From positions 3,968,001-4,032,000 of the forward strand of contig NZ_CP091819.1 in the NCBI RefSeq assembly GCF_019740355.2: 64,000 bases of DNA, given 5' to 3'. The position numbers were made by a program, and so were the translations under genes. Below, in pieces: positions 9,492 through 17,826 of this stretch. Every line of letters starts with the position of its first letter. Position 1 is the first letter of the stretch. The stretch is from Paracrocinitomix mangrovi (GTDB taxonomy: Bacteria > Bacteroidota > Bacteroidia > Flavobacteriales_D > Crocinitomicaceae). Below the pieces are notes generated by a model. It searched no databases. It saw nothing but the letters and a program-made list of their open reading frames with translations, and was not told the origin of the DNA.

Positions 9492-10200
9492 AAGAGCAAT
9501 CATACTAGCTGGTGGTAAAGGGACAAGATTAAGACCATACACAGTTGTTTTACCTAAGCCTTTAATGCCTTTAGGAGATTATCCAATTTTAGAAATTATA
9601 GTACGACAGTTGGTTGATGCTGGTTTTGATCATATCACAATGACGGTTAATCATCAGGCTGATTTGATTAAAACATTTTTTGGGAATGGCGAAAAATGGG
9701 GAGTTAAAATAGATTACTCTTTAGAGGAAAAGCCATTGTCTACTATGGGACCTTTAAGCCTCATTAAAGATTTACCTGAGAATTTTCTGGTAATGAATGG
9801 AGACATTCTTACTGACTTGGATTTTAAAGCTTTTTACGATTTTCACATTTCAAACAATAACATTTTTACTATCTCATCATATGTTAGAGAGCATGTGAAC
9901 TTGTACGGTGTTCTTGAGGTTGATGAAAATGATAAATTGGTAGATTTCAAAGAAAAGCCTGTCACAAGGTTTGAGGTAAGTATGGGAATTTATTTATTGA
10001 ATAAAGCTTGTTTAGAATATATACCATACAATCAGCCTTACGGTTTTGATACCTTGATGTTGGATTTAATTAAAGCCAATAAAAATGCTTCTGTTAAAAA
10101 GTTCAATGGTTACTGGTTGGATATTGGAAGACCTGATGATTACATGGAAGCAATTGACAAATTTGAGGAAATGAAAAATACCTTTCTGAAGAATGTCTAA
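9484..10200 (+). CDS. Sugar-phosphate nucleotidyltransferase
   Basis: This 238-residue, single-domain enzyme has the pyrophosphorylase signature AGGKGTRLRPYT followed by PKPLMP, the nucleotide and metal site VMNGDILTDLDF, and FKEKP. It joins a sugar-1-phosphate to an NTP, giving NDP-sugar and pyrophosphate. It lacks the C-terminal beta-helix of GlmU-like proteins and is about the size of the short mannose/glucose-1-phosphate transferases. Its ATG overlaps the end of the dehydratase gene, and the dehydratase is the likely user of its product. Base specificity cannot be told by eye. Confidence 0.88.
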   Translation: MSKRAIILAGGKGTRLRPYTVVLPKPLMPLGDYPILEIIVRQLVDAGFDHITMTVNHQADLIKTFFGNGEKWGVKIDYSLEEKPLSTMGPLSLIKDLPENFLVMNGDILTDLDFKAFYDFHISNNNIFTISSYVREHVNLYGVLEVDENDKLVDFKEKPVTRFEVSMGIYLLNKACLEYIPYNQPYGFDTLMLDLIKANKNASVKKFNGYWLDIGRPDDYMEAIDKFEEMKNTFLKNV

Positions 10201-11044
10201 AGTATTTATCACTGGACATAATGGTGCAATAGGCAGTAAACTGAAGAACCAATTGTTGGCAAATGGAAATGAAGTAATCGTTCCTAAAAATGGGTTGAGA
10301 TTAAATGATGAAGATTTTTTTAATTGTGCTTTAAATACTCAAATTGATGTTTTTTATCATTTGGCAGCCAAATCTTTTGTCCCTGATAGTTGGGATGATC
10401 CAATAGGATTTTATGAAACAAATGTTTTAGGTACTGGTAAAGTTCTTGAGTTTTGTCGATCTCGAAATGTGCCTTTAGTTTTTGTGAGTTCTTATGTATA
10501 TGGGGCTCCTCAGTATTTACCTATTAATGAAGTGCATCCTATTCAAACACCTAATCCCTATTCGCTAAGTAAGGTGCATGCTGAAAATTTGATTCAGTTT
10601 TATGGTAAAAATTATGGAGTTCAATACAACATCATCAGACCTTTTAATATTTATGGTTCCTTGCAAAACAAAAAAATGCTTATTCCTGAAATCATTGAGC
10701 AATTGAACTCCAAAAATGAAATAGTTGTTAAGGATTTAAACCCAAGAAGAGACCAATTGCATATTGATGACTTGGTAAGGTTGCTTGAAATGGCTAAAGG
10801 TGAGTTCTTTAATGACTGTTTTAATGCAGGAAGTGGCGTTTCATACTCTGTAGCAGAAATTATTGAGGCTTGTCAAAAGGAGTGGGGTACAAGTTTAAAA
10901 GTTTCGGATACTTCTGAAGCCCGAAAAAATGAAATAAACGAAACTATTTGTGATTTTTCAAAAGCAAAAAAAGCTTTTGGTTGGACACCTAAAATAAGTT
11001 TAAATGAAGGAATTGGATTAATTAAATCAAACTATAAAAATTAA
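10193..11044 (+). CDS. NAD(P)-dependent nucleotide-sugar reductase/epimerase (SDR)
   Basis: This extended SDR of 283 residues has FITGHNGAIGSKL as the dinucleotide site, YHLAAKSFVPDSW, the SSYVYG strand, YSLSK as the catalytic YxxxK, and RPFNIYG. The short length and the AAKSFVPDSW-type segment resemble GDP-4-keto-6-deoxymannose reductases, but this is a family resemblance only. It would act on the 4-keto intermediate produced by the dehydratase encoded two genes upstream. It is the last gene of the rightward operon, ending 6 bases before a convergent FkbM gene. Confidence 0.84.
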   Translation: MSKVFITGHNGAIGSKLKNQLLANGNEVIVPKNGLRLNDEDFFNCALNTQIDVFYHLAAKSFVPDSWDDPIGFYETNVLGTGKVLEFCRSRNVPLVFVSSYVYGAPQYLPINEVHPIQTPNPYSLSKVHAENLIQFYGKNYGVQYNIIRPFNIYGSLQNKKMLIPEIIEQLNSKNEIVVKDLNPRRDQLHIDDLVRLLEMAKGEFFNDCFNAGSGVSYSVAEIIEACQKEWGTSLKVSDTSEARKNEINETICDFSKAKKAFGWTPKISLNEGIGLIKSNYKN

Positions 11045-11050
11045 ATTCTA

Positions 11051-11857
11051 CTAAGCTTTATACCAATCCTTTGGCAATGCAATGTGTTCTTTTTTAGTGT
11101 TGTCAAAGTCCAACTCATGTGGGAAAGTTGTTTCGAAAGTTGAGTTAGTAATTCGATCTTTTCTTAAAAAGGTAAACTCGGTAAATCGAGGAATTTCAAT
11201 CCCATTCTTTGATTCTATTCCGCAACAATTATTAGGATGGTTATGAACGCAAACATGCGTTTGTAAAATTTTGTCAAAAACGAGTTTTGCAAAATGAAAG
11301 AAATCAGGATTCCACAGTTTTTCTAAAGTATGAAACTCAATTACCATAATTCTGAATCTATTCATTAATTTATCAGAGGCATTTATTAATGTGTCATATT
11401 CACCTCCTTCAATATCCATTTGTAAAAGTAAATCAGATTCATTATCATTTGGAAGTTCTTGCTGAACCCAATTGTCAATTGTAATAAAATCTTCATTATT
11501 AGTACAACCAATAAATTTCTTTATAAAGCCATATTCATTTTCAGGAAGATTTAGATTAACCTTATCAACAGATTTGTCAGCCATATAAATTTGCATGCCT
11601 TTTTTATAGCAATCCATTTCAAAATCACTAATAGCAGAAACTCCTGGCGAAAAACAGGCCTTAATATTTTCAAGATCATCTGGAACTAAATATCCACCAT
11701 CCCCATTAGGTCCCATTCTGATCAGTTGGAATTGAGTTTTATGAGGGTATAATTTTTTTATCAATTCTTGAATTTGCTCTTTGTGAGTGTTCAATTCAAT
11801 AGACAAATTATTTTTTGCTAATTGACCTTTAATTATGTTTTTAATAGCTCTTTTCAT
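11051..11857 (-). CDS. FkbM family methyltransferase
   Basis: This 268-residue protein has GPNGDGGYLVP near residue 48, CFSPGVSAISDFE (motif-I region), MADKSVD, and the FkbM signature QMDIEGGEYDTL. It belongs to a different subgroup from the FkbM gene at 3209-3976. It is the last of three leftward genes (14078 to 11051) with two glycosyltransferase-type genes upstream, so methylation of a surface glycan is the likely role. The gap to the upstream gene is 5 bases. Confidence 0.85.
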   Translation of the reverse strand: MKRAIKNIIKGQLAKNNLSIELNTHKEQIQELIKKLYPHKTQFQLIRMGPNGDGGYLVPDDLENIKACFSPGVSAISDFEMDCYKKGMQIYMADKSVDKVNLNLPENEYGFIKKFIGCTNNEDFITIDNWVQQELPNDNESDLLLQMDIEGGEYDTLINASDKLMNRFRIMVIEFHTLEKLWNPDFFHFAKLVFDKILQTHVCVHNHPNNCCGIESKNGIEIPRFTEFTFLRKDRITNSTFETTFPHELDFDNTKKEHIALPKDWYKA

Positions 11858-11862
11858 AAGTT

Positions 11863-12885
11863 TTATAATTTAAGCCAGTCTTGATTTGTGTTTGTTGATT
11901 GTCTCATGGCACAGGATAATATTGAAAAGGAAGAGTTGCCCTGATAAAATAAAAAAGCCGTTTGCGACAGTAATACCATGTCTGCTATACTTTCTTCAAA
12001 TGAATCTTTAGCGCCCTGAAAATCTTTTGATTTAGAATATACCTGGTGAATCCCTACTTCATTGGAGGTTACAAATTCCTTATCAATGGAAACCATATCT
12101 AATCCAGCATCAAGAAAGAGTTTTTCAACAGTTGAATTGTCTGTAGCGAGAAACACTTTTTTACCCTTAAACTCCTTTTTTAGTTTATCAATAATTATTG
12201 ATATTTCGTTTGTTGGTTGCATATCGGTCGCCCTTACATGAACGCCTATACAATCTTGAATTTTATGTCCTCTTATTTTGGAGTTGATACTTTCTATAGT
12301 ACTCTCATTTAAACGAAAGGTATTTGCAAATAAATCTGTATTAAATGTAGGTCTATAATCAGCAAATAGCACCACGTCTTCTTTATAGTCATGACTAATA
12401 TGTCCACCTAAAGGCATAGAATTTTTAGACATTACACAGCTTAAATATTTAAAAAAACCAAAATTTGCTGTTTTCTTGTAATGTTTCTTTTCAACCCATA
12501 TTCCACCAAATTTTGGGCTAAATAGTTTAGGGAATTTATGGTAGAGTTTAGTAAAAAGAGGATTAAATGCCTGAACATAATGGTCATATAAATTATCCTC
12601 AATTTTATTTTTAAACAAAGGCGGATAGACCGTCAAGGTATTCAAATTCTCAATAACATTATTCAATTCTTTTGCGTGAGGTGCATAATAATCAACACCT
12701 ATTAAATTGAAATAGTCATCAAAGAAGTTATATCCTTCACGGAAATACAAACCATCATTCCAGTCTATTATAAGTGAACGATTAGTTTTCTTTGCCAATG
12801 AAATTGCAGAAGTTAGGGTTATAAGCCTGTTACCAAGGCCTGCACACCCTTTTACTATTAAATATTTTTTCTTTGTTAAAGTCAA
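11863..12885 (-). CDS. NodZ/O-fucosyltransferase-superfamily glycosyltransferase (putative fucosyltransferase)
   Basis: The 340-residue protein begins with KGCAGLGNRLITLTSA, the GxGNRL donor-site motif of the alpha-1,6/protein O-fucosyltransferase superfamily. In the middle it has IGVHVRATDM, the HxRxTD motif that binds GDP-fucose phosphates. Near the end is the serine-rich QGNSSFS stretch that is typical of NodZ-like enzymes. It probably transfers fucose or a related deoxysugar in surface-glycan assembly. Spacing to the neighbouring leftward genes is 2 and 5 bases. The donor assignment follows from the superfamily and is not proven here. Confidence 0.75.
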   Translation of the reverse strand: MTLTKKKYLIVKGCAGLGNRLITLTSAISLAKKTNRSLIIDWNDGLYFREGYNFFDDYFNLIGVDYYAPHAKELNNVIENLNTLTVYPPLFKNKIEDNLYDHYVQAFNPLFTKLYHKFPKLFSPKFGGIWVEKKHYKKTANFGFFKYLSCVMSKNSMPLGGHISHDYKEDVVLFADYRPTFNTDLFANTFRLNESTIESINSKIRGHKIQDCIGVHVRATDMQPTNEISIIIDKLKKEFKGKKVFLATDNSTVEKLFLDAGLDMVSIDKEFVTSNEVGIHQVYSKSKDFQGAKDSFEESIADMVLLSQTAFLFYQGNSSFSILSCAMRQSTNTNQDWLKL

Positions 12886-12887
12886 TT

Positions 12888-14078
12888 TTATGCGTTAATC
12901 AATCCAAGATAAAAGTCTTTAGTTACTTTCTCTCCATATTCATTGGAAATTTTAGTATACAATTTATCGGCGTAAACTTCTATTAAATCCGGGTTTGAGC
13001 AGTACTCAAAAATGGCTGAAGTTAACCCTTCTTCTGAATTATTTGGAAATTGAATGATTTCATCATTATCGAATATATAATCAATGGTAGGGGTGTGAGG
13101 TGCTATACATGCCAAGTGCATACCACCGTATTCAAATATTTTATTAGGAGCACCATACCAATTAGAGCTTGGCATTATACCAATATTCATTTGTTTTTTT
13201 AATTCGTATAATTCTTTTCCATCAAGAAAACCAGTGAAAACAATGTTGTTTTTAGATGAAGATTTATTTACTTGGTCTTCAATTTCTTTTTTTAACATAC
13301 CATCTCCAACTAAAAACAATTCCAATTTTTGATTAGGACACATTTTTACAACATTTTCAAATGCCTTAATTAAAATGTCTACACGGTGCCAAGCTAGGAA
13401 TGAACCTATAAAACATAGTTTAATTCCTGTTATAGTCTCTCTTTTAATTTTTTCTATATCAAAACGTGAAAAGTCAATGTTTTGATGTATCCTAATCTTA
13501 GCTTCATCTATCCCATAACTCAATACATGCTTTTTCATTGCGTCACTATACACAACAACAAAATCAGAACTTACTAGACTCTGTTTTATTTTTTTTTCAA
13601 TTAATGATTTATAGAAAGGTCGACTCTTGTAGAAGAACTCATATTCCTCCAATAAAGGAGCGTCATATATGATTATTTTTTTTTCTGTAATTTTAGCTGA
13701 TAAGGAATAAGTGAGATCCGAACCAATAGTTAATAGCTCTATAGAATAATCGTAGGTCTCGTTGTTTGACAACAAAAGTTCTTTTGCACTTTTTGCTGAT
13801 TTTAAAATTTGCCTTTCCCTTAAAATTGACTTAAGTTTATTAGGGATTATTTTCTTTAAAAAAGAAAAAACTTTTTTGGGAAATGAAATTGAATTTTCCT
13901 CTATTGTTGGTTCTATTATTGTATTTGTGTGAAAGTCTTTTCCATTGATAAAAACTTTATAATTTGTATCACTTTCCAATAATTTGGAAAGTGAATTCAA
14001 ATATGAACCTATGGCAGATTTCCGATTAAAAATTTCAGATGAGTTTTTACCATATAGCAGAAGAATTCTTTTTGACAT
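12888..14078 (-). CDS. Glycosyltransferase, GT4/GT-B type
   Basis: This 396-residue GT-B enzyme has KLCFIGSFLAWHRVDILIKA opening the C-terminal domain, LFLVGDGMLKKEIE, IVFTGFLDGKELYELKKQ, and IGMPSSNWYGAPNKIFEYGG with a glutamate at the usual EX7E region. It heads the leftward three-gene unit ending at 11051. It is cytosolic with no membrane segment and would elongate the same or a related glycan. The sugar specificity is unknown. Confidence 0.88.
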   Translation of the reverse strand: MSKRILLLYGKNSSEIFNRKSAIGSYLNSLSKLLESDTNYKVFINGKDFHTNTIIEPTIEENSISFPKKVFSFLKKIIPNKLKSILRERQILKSAKSAKELLLSNNETYDYSIELLTIGSDLTYSLSAKITEKKIIIYDAPLLEEYEFFYKSRPFYKSLIEKKIKQSLVSSDFVVVYSDAMKKHVLSYGIDEAKIRIHQNIDFSRFDIEKIKRETITGIKLCFIGSFLAWHRVDILIKAFENVVKMCPNQKLELFLVGDGMLKKEIEDQVNKSSSKNNIVFTGFLDGKELYELKKQMNIGIMPSSNWYGAPNKIFEYGGMHLACIAPHTPTIDYIFDNDEIIQFPNNSEEGLTSAIFEYCSNPDLIEVYADKLYTKISNEYGEKVTKDFYLGLINA

Positions 14079-14199
14079 TAAGTTTATAAATGTTTAGAAT
14101 AAAAGAAGGTGCTAAACTAATTAAAATATTATTGAATCATTTAATGATTTTTGGCATAATCGGAGATTTCTAATAACCAATAGTTCTAATAAATCTACT

Positions 14200-14207
14200 T
14201 ATCTTTG
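14200..14207 (+). promoter_or_regulatory. Bacteroidota-type -7 box (TATCTTTG)
   Basis: TATCTTTG matches TAnnTTTG exactly and lies 53 bases before the ATG at 14260, in the 181-base gap between divergent units. No convincing -33 TTTG is seen at the expected distance. I see nothing else in this gap. Confidence 0.42.
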
Positions 14208-14259
14208 ATACGCTCCATTTGATTCAACTTCGCAATTAGGAGTTTACAACAATATATTT

Positions 14260-15777
14260 ATGAAAATTTTAGGAATTTCAGCAAGTTTAAGAAACGCGAG
14301 AAGAGGAACGGGAAATGATACATTGATTCAAGATATAATGCAAGCCTCAACTGAGGAACAAATGCATCATTTTATTGAACAAGAAGCAGCTCTGCACTTG
14401 AAAAATTTTGAAGAGGCAGGGAGAAAAGAAAATCTTCCGTTTGACGAAATGTATACCAACCTTAAAAAACAAAAGGGAAACAAAGGTTTGAGTAATTCTG
14501 AGGTTGCATTAGTTTCAGCTTTGTGGAGCGTAAAGGAATTTGGCGTTGAAATCGATCATGTGTCACTTGCCGAGTACTTTACAGAATCTGGTGAGAAAAA
14601 TCTTGATGAATTGAAGAATAAATTAATGGATGCAGACGGATATATTTTGTCTACGCCGGTGTATTTTGGAGATAGAGGATCTTTGTCTCAATCATTGATA
14701 GATATGATTAGAGCAGATGAAGCATTGAAAAATTCATTTAAAGGGAAATTGTATGCAGGAATTGCTGTTGGAGCTAAAAGAAACGGAGGCCAGGAAACAA
14801 CATTGATTTATCAATTAATGGATATGTTAAATGTAGGAGCGTTAGGTGTTGGAAATGATTCTGAAACTACTTCGCAATATGGAGGAACAGGGGTTGCAGG
14901 AGATGTGGGAACTATGCCAAAAGATAAATATGGTTTAGATACTTCCATGGGAACAGGTAGGAGAATAGCAAGAGTTGTAAGATTGATGGAAATGGCTAAA
15001 GGTTATGACATGGAAGCGAAACCTAAAGTTCAGTTCTGGATTTTACAGGATAAAAATGATGTGGCGGAGAAGTATATTGAACAGTTGATACCGCACATAC
15101 CAGGAATAGATGCTACAATTGTAAATTTAGGAAGCGAATACATAATGAGATGTTTGGGGTGTGATATTTGCCCAACTCATATTGATGTTGATGAGGAGTA
15201 TCGTTGTATAATCAAGAGTAAAAAAGACGCCTTTTTAGATATTCATGAATTGTTTACGGAGGCTGACGCCATCATCCCGGTAGTGTTTAGTCCAAAGAAC
15301 AGAAATGGTCTAGTAACAAACTATCAAAAGTTTTTGGAGCGTACTAGATATTTGAGAAGAGGAGATTATGTGTTTAGTGACTTGTTAGTGGCACCATTTA
15401 TTATTGATGAATTAGGCTCTAATGAAAACCTTCATATTAGATTGGTGACGTCTATGATAAGACATCATACAATTATGTCACAACCTTTGATTTCCTTCTA
15501 TAATAAAGGAGCTTTCTTGAATACAGATGACATTGTAAAAGAATTGAAAGATGTTTCTAAATTAATTACAATGACTACAATAGGCAGAGTTAGGCTGTAT
15601 TCTGAAGATATGGGAGAAATGAATTACAATCCGGTTGGTTATGTGTTAAGTGTTATTAAAGATAATGAAGATCAGAAGCTTAATAAAAGAAAGCAAATGA
15701 TTGAAGACAGGATTGAACGAATTAAAAGTAAGCTTGTTCACATTGTTGATTCAAAGGAAAAAAATGCAGCGAATTAG
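14260..15777 (+). CDS. Tandem flavodoxin-fold NAD(P)H-dependent oxidoreductase-like protein
   Basis: This 505-residue protein appears to contain two flavodoxin-like units. The first opens with ILGISASLRNARRGTGND, the FMN-phosphate loop of NADPH-dependent FMN reductases, followed by ADGYILSTPVYFGDRG. The second, from about residue 253, has VQFWILQDKNDVAEKYIE, RCLGCDICP and ADAIIPVVFSPKNRNG, in the style of iron-sulfur flavoproteins with a reduced cysteine set (CxxC, then a later Cys). Normal members are about 180-240 residues, so this looks like an in-frame fusion or duplication. It should be a soluble redox enzyme. Its stop overlaps the start of an enolase-superfamily gene by 14 bases, which suggests that they share a pathway; the substrate is unknown. 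Confidence 0.75.
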   Translation: MKILGISASLRNARRGTGNDTLIQDIMQASTEEQMHHFIEQEAALHLKNFEEAGRKENLPFDEMYTNLKKQKGNKGLSNSEVALVSALWSVKEFGVEIDHVSLAEYFTESGEKNLDELKNKLMDADGYILSTPVYFGDRGSLSQSLIDMIRADEALKNSFKGKLYAGIAVGAKRNGGQETTLIYQLMDMLNVGALGVGNDSETTSQYGGTGVAGDVGTMPKDKYGLDTSMGTGRRIARVVRLMEMAKGYDMEAKPKVQFWILQDKNDVAEKYIEQLIPHIPGIDATIVNLGSEYIMRCLGCDICPTHIDVDEEYRCIIKSKKDAFLDIHELFTEADAIIPVVFSPKNRNGLVTNYQKFLERTRYLRRGDYVFSDLLVAPFIIDELGSNENLHIRLVTSMIRHHTIMSQPLISFYNKGAFLNTDDIVKELKDVSKLITMTTIGRVRLYSEDMGEMNYNPVGYVLSVIKDNEDQKLNKRKQMIEDRIERIKSKLVHIVDSKEKNAAN

Positions 15778-16738
15778 CAGAGTTGAACTTTGTAAAACTA
15801 ACTATCCTTTAGTTAAACCATACATTTTATCATTTGAAACTTTACACAGTTTCAATGCTTATCATTTTGAGATTTATTTGGATGAAGGGAGATCTGCAAA
15901 AGGCGAAGTTGTGCCGCTCTACGGATATTCAGATGAGAAACCGGAAGATATTTTCAATTACCTGGAAAATAAATCTACTGAACTGGTTGATTTAGATTTG
16001 TCAGATGCTAGAAATATAGTTGAAAAGGACATTGAAGCCATACCTTTTAGCACTTCGGCGATACTCACAGCTATTGATCTCTTACTAAACCCAATAGATG
16101 ATACAATTGACTTAGATACTTTCAATTATGTAACTCCTGCAAGTACTGAAAAAGTGGAAGAATTGATTGCTCTTTATAAGAAAACATGTATTGAAAATTC
16201 TTCAACCCTTAAAATCAAACTGTCCGGTAATTTTGAGATTGATAAAAAGGCACTGCTTGCTCTTGAACCTCACATAATTTCAGCAAAAGGAAATATTCGA
16301 TTGGATGCTAATCAGGCATATAATATTGAAAATGGATTGACCTTTTTTGAATTTTTAAAAAATTATAGGTTCCTGACAAATATTCAATATGTTGAACAAC
16401 CATTTCCTGTGAATAATTGGGAGTTCAATGAGCTGACAATTGAGTCTTTTCCTAACATCCCAATTATGTTAGATGAGTCTGTTGTAACAATAGAAGATAT
16501 TGATAGATGCCATCAAATGGGAATTCCCTATATAAAACTGAAATTATATAAACAAGGAGGGATTAAAGAGTTGATTAATTGTGCCAAACACGCTAATCAA
16601 CTTGGAATCAAAGTGATCTTAGGAAATGGTGTTGCTGGAGAATTAACTAATAAAATTGAAGTATTGGTTTTTGAAAATCACAAAGATCTTTTTGATCCGA
16701 TACTAGAGGCAAATGGATTCAAAAAACTAATTCAGTAA
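15764..16738 (+). CDS. Enolase-superfamily enzyme (mandelate racemase/muconate-lactonizing type, dipeptide-epimerase-like)
   Basis: I place the start at the ATG at 15764 (MQRISRVEL), giving 324 residues; an earlier in-frame start at 15701 would lie deep in the preceding gene. All catalytic elements of the muconate-lactonizing subgroup are visible in order: KIKLSG (KxK on strand 2), RLDANQAY and YVEQPF and MLDESV as the three metal ligands (D, E, D), and IKLKLYKQGG supplying the final lysine. It should therefore be active and Mg-dependent, abstracting a proton alpha to a carboxylate. Epimerisation of a dipeptide or of an o-succinylbenzoate-type substrate are family options, but neither is supported by neighbours. 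It ends convergently with the ATP-grasp gene, overlapping by 12 bases. Confidence 0.83.
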   Translation: MQRISRVELCKTNYPLVKPYILSFETLHSFNAYHFEIYLDEGRSAKGEVVPLYGYSDEKPEDIFNYLENKSTELVDLDLSDARNIVEKDIEAIPFSTSAILTAIDLLLNPIDDTIDLDTFNYVTPASTEKVEELIALYKKTCIENSSTLKIKLSGNFEIDKKALLALEPHIISAKGNIRLDANQAYNIENGLTFFEFLKNYRFLTNIQYVEQPFPVNNWEFNELTIESFPNIPIMLDESVVTIEDIDRCHQMGIPYIKLKLYKQGGIKELINCAKHANQLGIKVILGNGVAGELTNKIEVLVFENHKDLFDPILEANGFKKLIQ

Positions 16739-17782
16739 ATCTTTGTGATAGAATAACTGATCAAAGTATCTCAACATACGTCTGCCAAACTGAACTTTAC
16801 TTTGAAGTGCCTTCACATCTTCTTTACTGTATTCCCCTAAAGCTAATTTGATTGTGATGTATGGTTCAATTAAATCATCTTGATAAATGAAGGTTGAAAC
16901 TCTTGTGTTGATCTCAATTAAATAACCATCAATGAATTGAAAACATGAGTTGTAAGTAAGGGGTATTTTTTCAATAATTCGTTTACAGTACTCCATCAAT
17001 TGAGGCTCGTCTACTAATTCGCCTTTAGTTATTACACCGCCTCTGTTAGCTTCTCTGGTTTTACATGTAGTGAGTAATACTTCACCATCCATTGAGATAG
17101 TCATTACATCATGCTCAACTCCTTCAACAACCTCCATGATTAAGAAATCCGGGAATTCCTCTTCTTTTTCAAAAATGGAAATGAATTCAGCCATTGACAT
17201 GTAAGTGCTGACAGGCTTATAATTTAATAATAGGTCTTTTCTTGAAATACTATCATCAATAATTCTAAAGCCTCTACTTCCTTTTGAAAAATGAGGTTTA
17301 AAACACACTCTTTTTTCAGGATATCCCAATTCTTTGGCATAAGTAACAAACTCATCAAGGTTTTTAGGATAAAAATATTTTGGAATCTTAACGCCCTCAA
17401 CATTTTTTAAAGCTTCATACAAGGTATACTTGTTACCGGCCAATTCTGCATCTTCATGATTTCCTACAATAACAATGGTGCCCAATGCCTCAAGTTCTTC
17501 CTTATATTTTGAAACAATTGGAACTTCATATGAAGAAACACAATAAAAAATGTCAGGTTTTTCTTTTAAGATTAGATCTTTTAAAGTCTGTATGTAATTG
17601 TTGTCAGTAGCAGCCGGAACAACATAAAATTTGTCTGAAATAAATCGTCCAATAGCTTGTGGATCCATATCAATAGCTACTATTTCTACCTTTCTTTCAG
17701 TTACTTTATGTTTTAACTGATGTATAAATGTTGATGCTCCAGGAGCTCCTGCTGCAGTTACAATAACTTTAATGTCTCTCAT
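16727..17782 (-). CDS. ATP-grasp domain protein (carbamoyl-phosphate-synthase-like ligase)
   Basis: The start is set at the ATG at 17782 (MRDIKVIV), giving 351 residues. A longer frame to 17836 would begin upstream of a good -7 box at 17800-17807 and overlap the divergent gene. An N-terminal Rossmann-like domain (VTAAGAPGAS, AIDMDPQAIG) is followed by an ATP-grasp fold with CFKPHFSKGSRGF, MEVVEGVEHDV (adenine region) and LIEINTRVS (metal-binding EINxR). These enzymes activate a carboxylate with ATP and join it to an amine or similar nucleophile. With an enolase-superfamily epimerase, glycosyltransferase and deacetylase nearby, amide decoration of a sugar or peptide-like substrate is possible, but no product is known. 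Confidence 0.82.
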   Translation of the reverse strand: MRDIKVIVTAAGAPGASTFIHQLKHKVTERKVEIVAIDMDPQAIGRFISDKFYVVPAATDNNYIQTLKDLILKEKPDIFYCVSSYEVPIVSKYKEELEALGTIVIVGNHEDAELAGNKYTLYEALKNVEGVKIPKYFYPKNLDEFVTYAKELGYPEKRVCFKPHFSKGSRGFRIIDDSISRKDLLLNYKPVSTYMSMAEFISIFEKEEEFPDFLIMEVVEGVEHDVMTISMDGEVLLTTCKTREANRGGVITKGELVDEPQLMEYCKRIIEKIPLTYNSCFQFIDGYLIEINTRVSTFIYQDDLIEPYITIKLALGEYSKEDVKALQSKVQFGRRMLRYFDQLFYHKDLLN

Positions 17783-17799
17783 AAATAAAACTTGGACAA

Positions 17800-17807
17800 C
17801 AAATATA
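17800..17807 (-). promoter_or_regulatory. Minus-strand -7 box (TATATTTG) for the ATP-grasp gene
   Basis: Read on the minus strand, the site is TATATTTG, an exact TAnnTTTG match 18 bases before the ATG at 17782. It supports the shorter start for that gene and lies in the 44-base divergent gap. Confidence 0.45.
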
Positions 17808-17826
17808 ATTAATTTAGTACCTGTAA

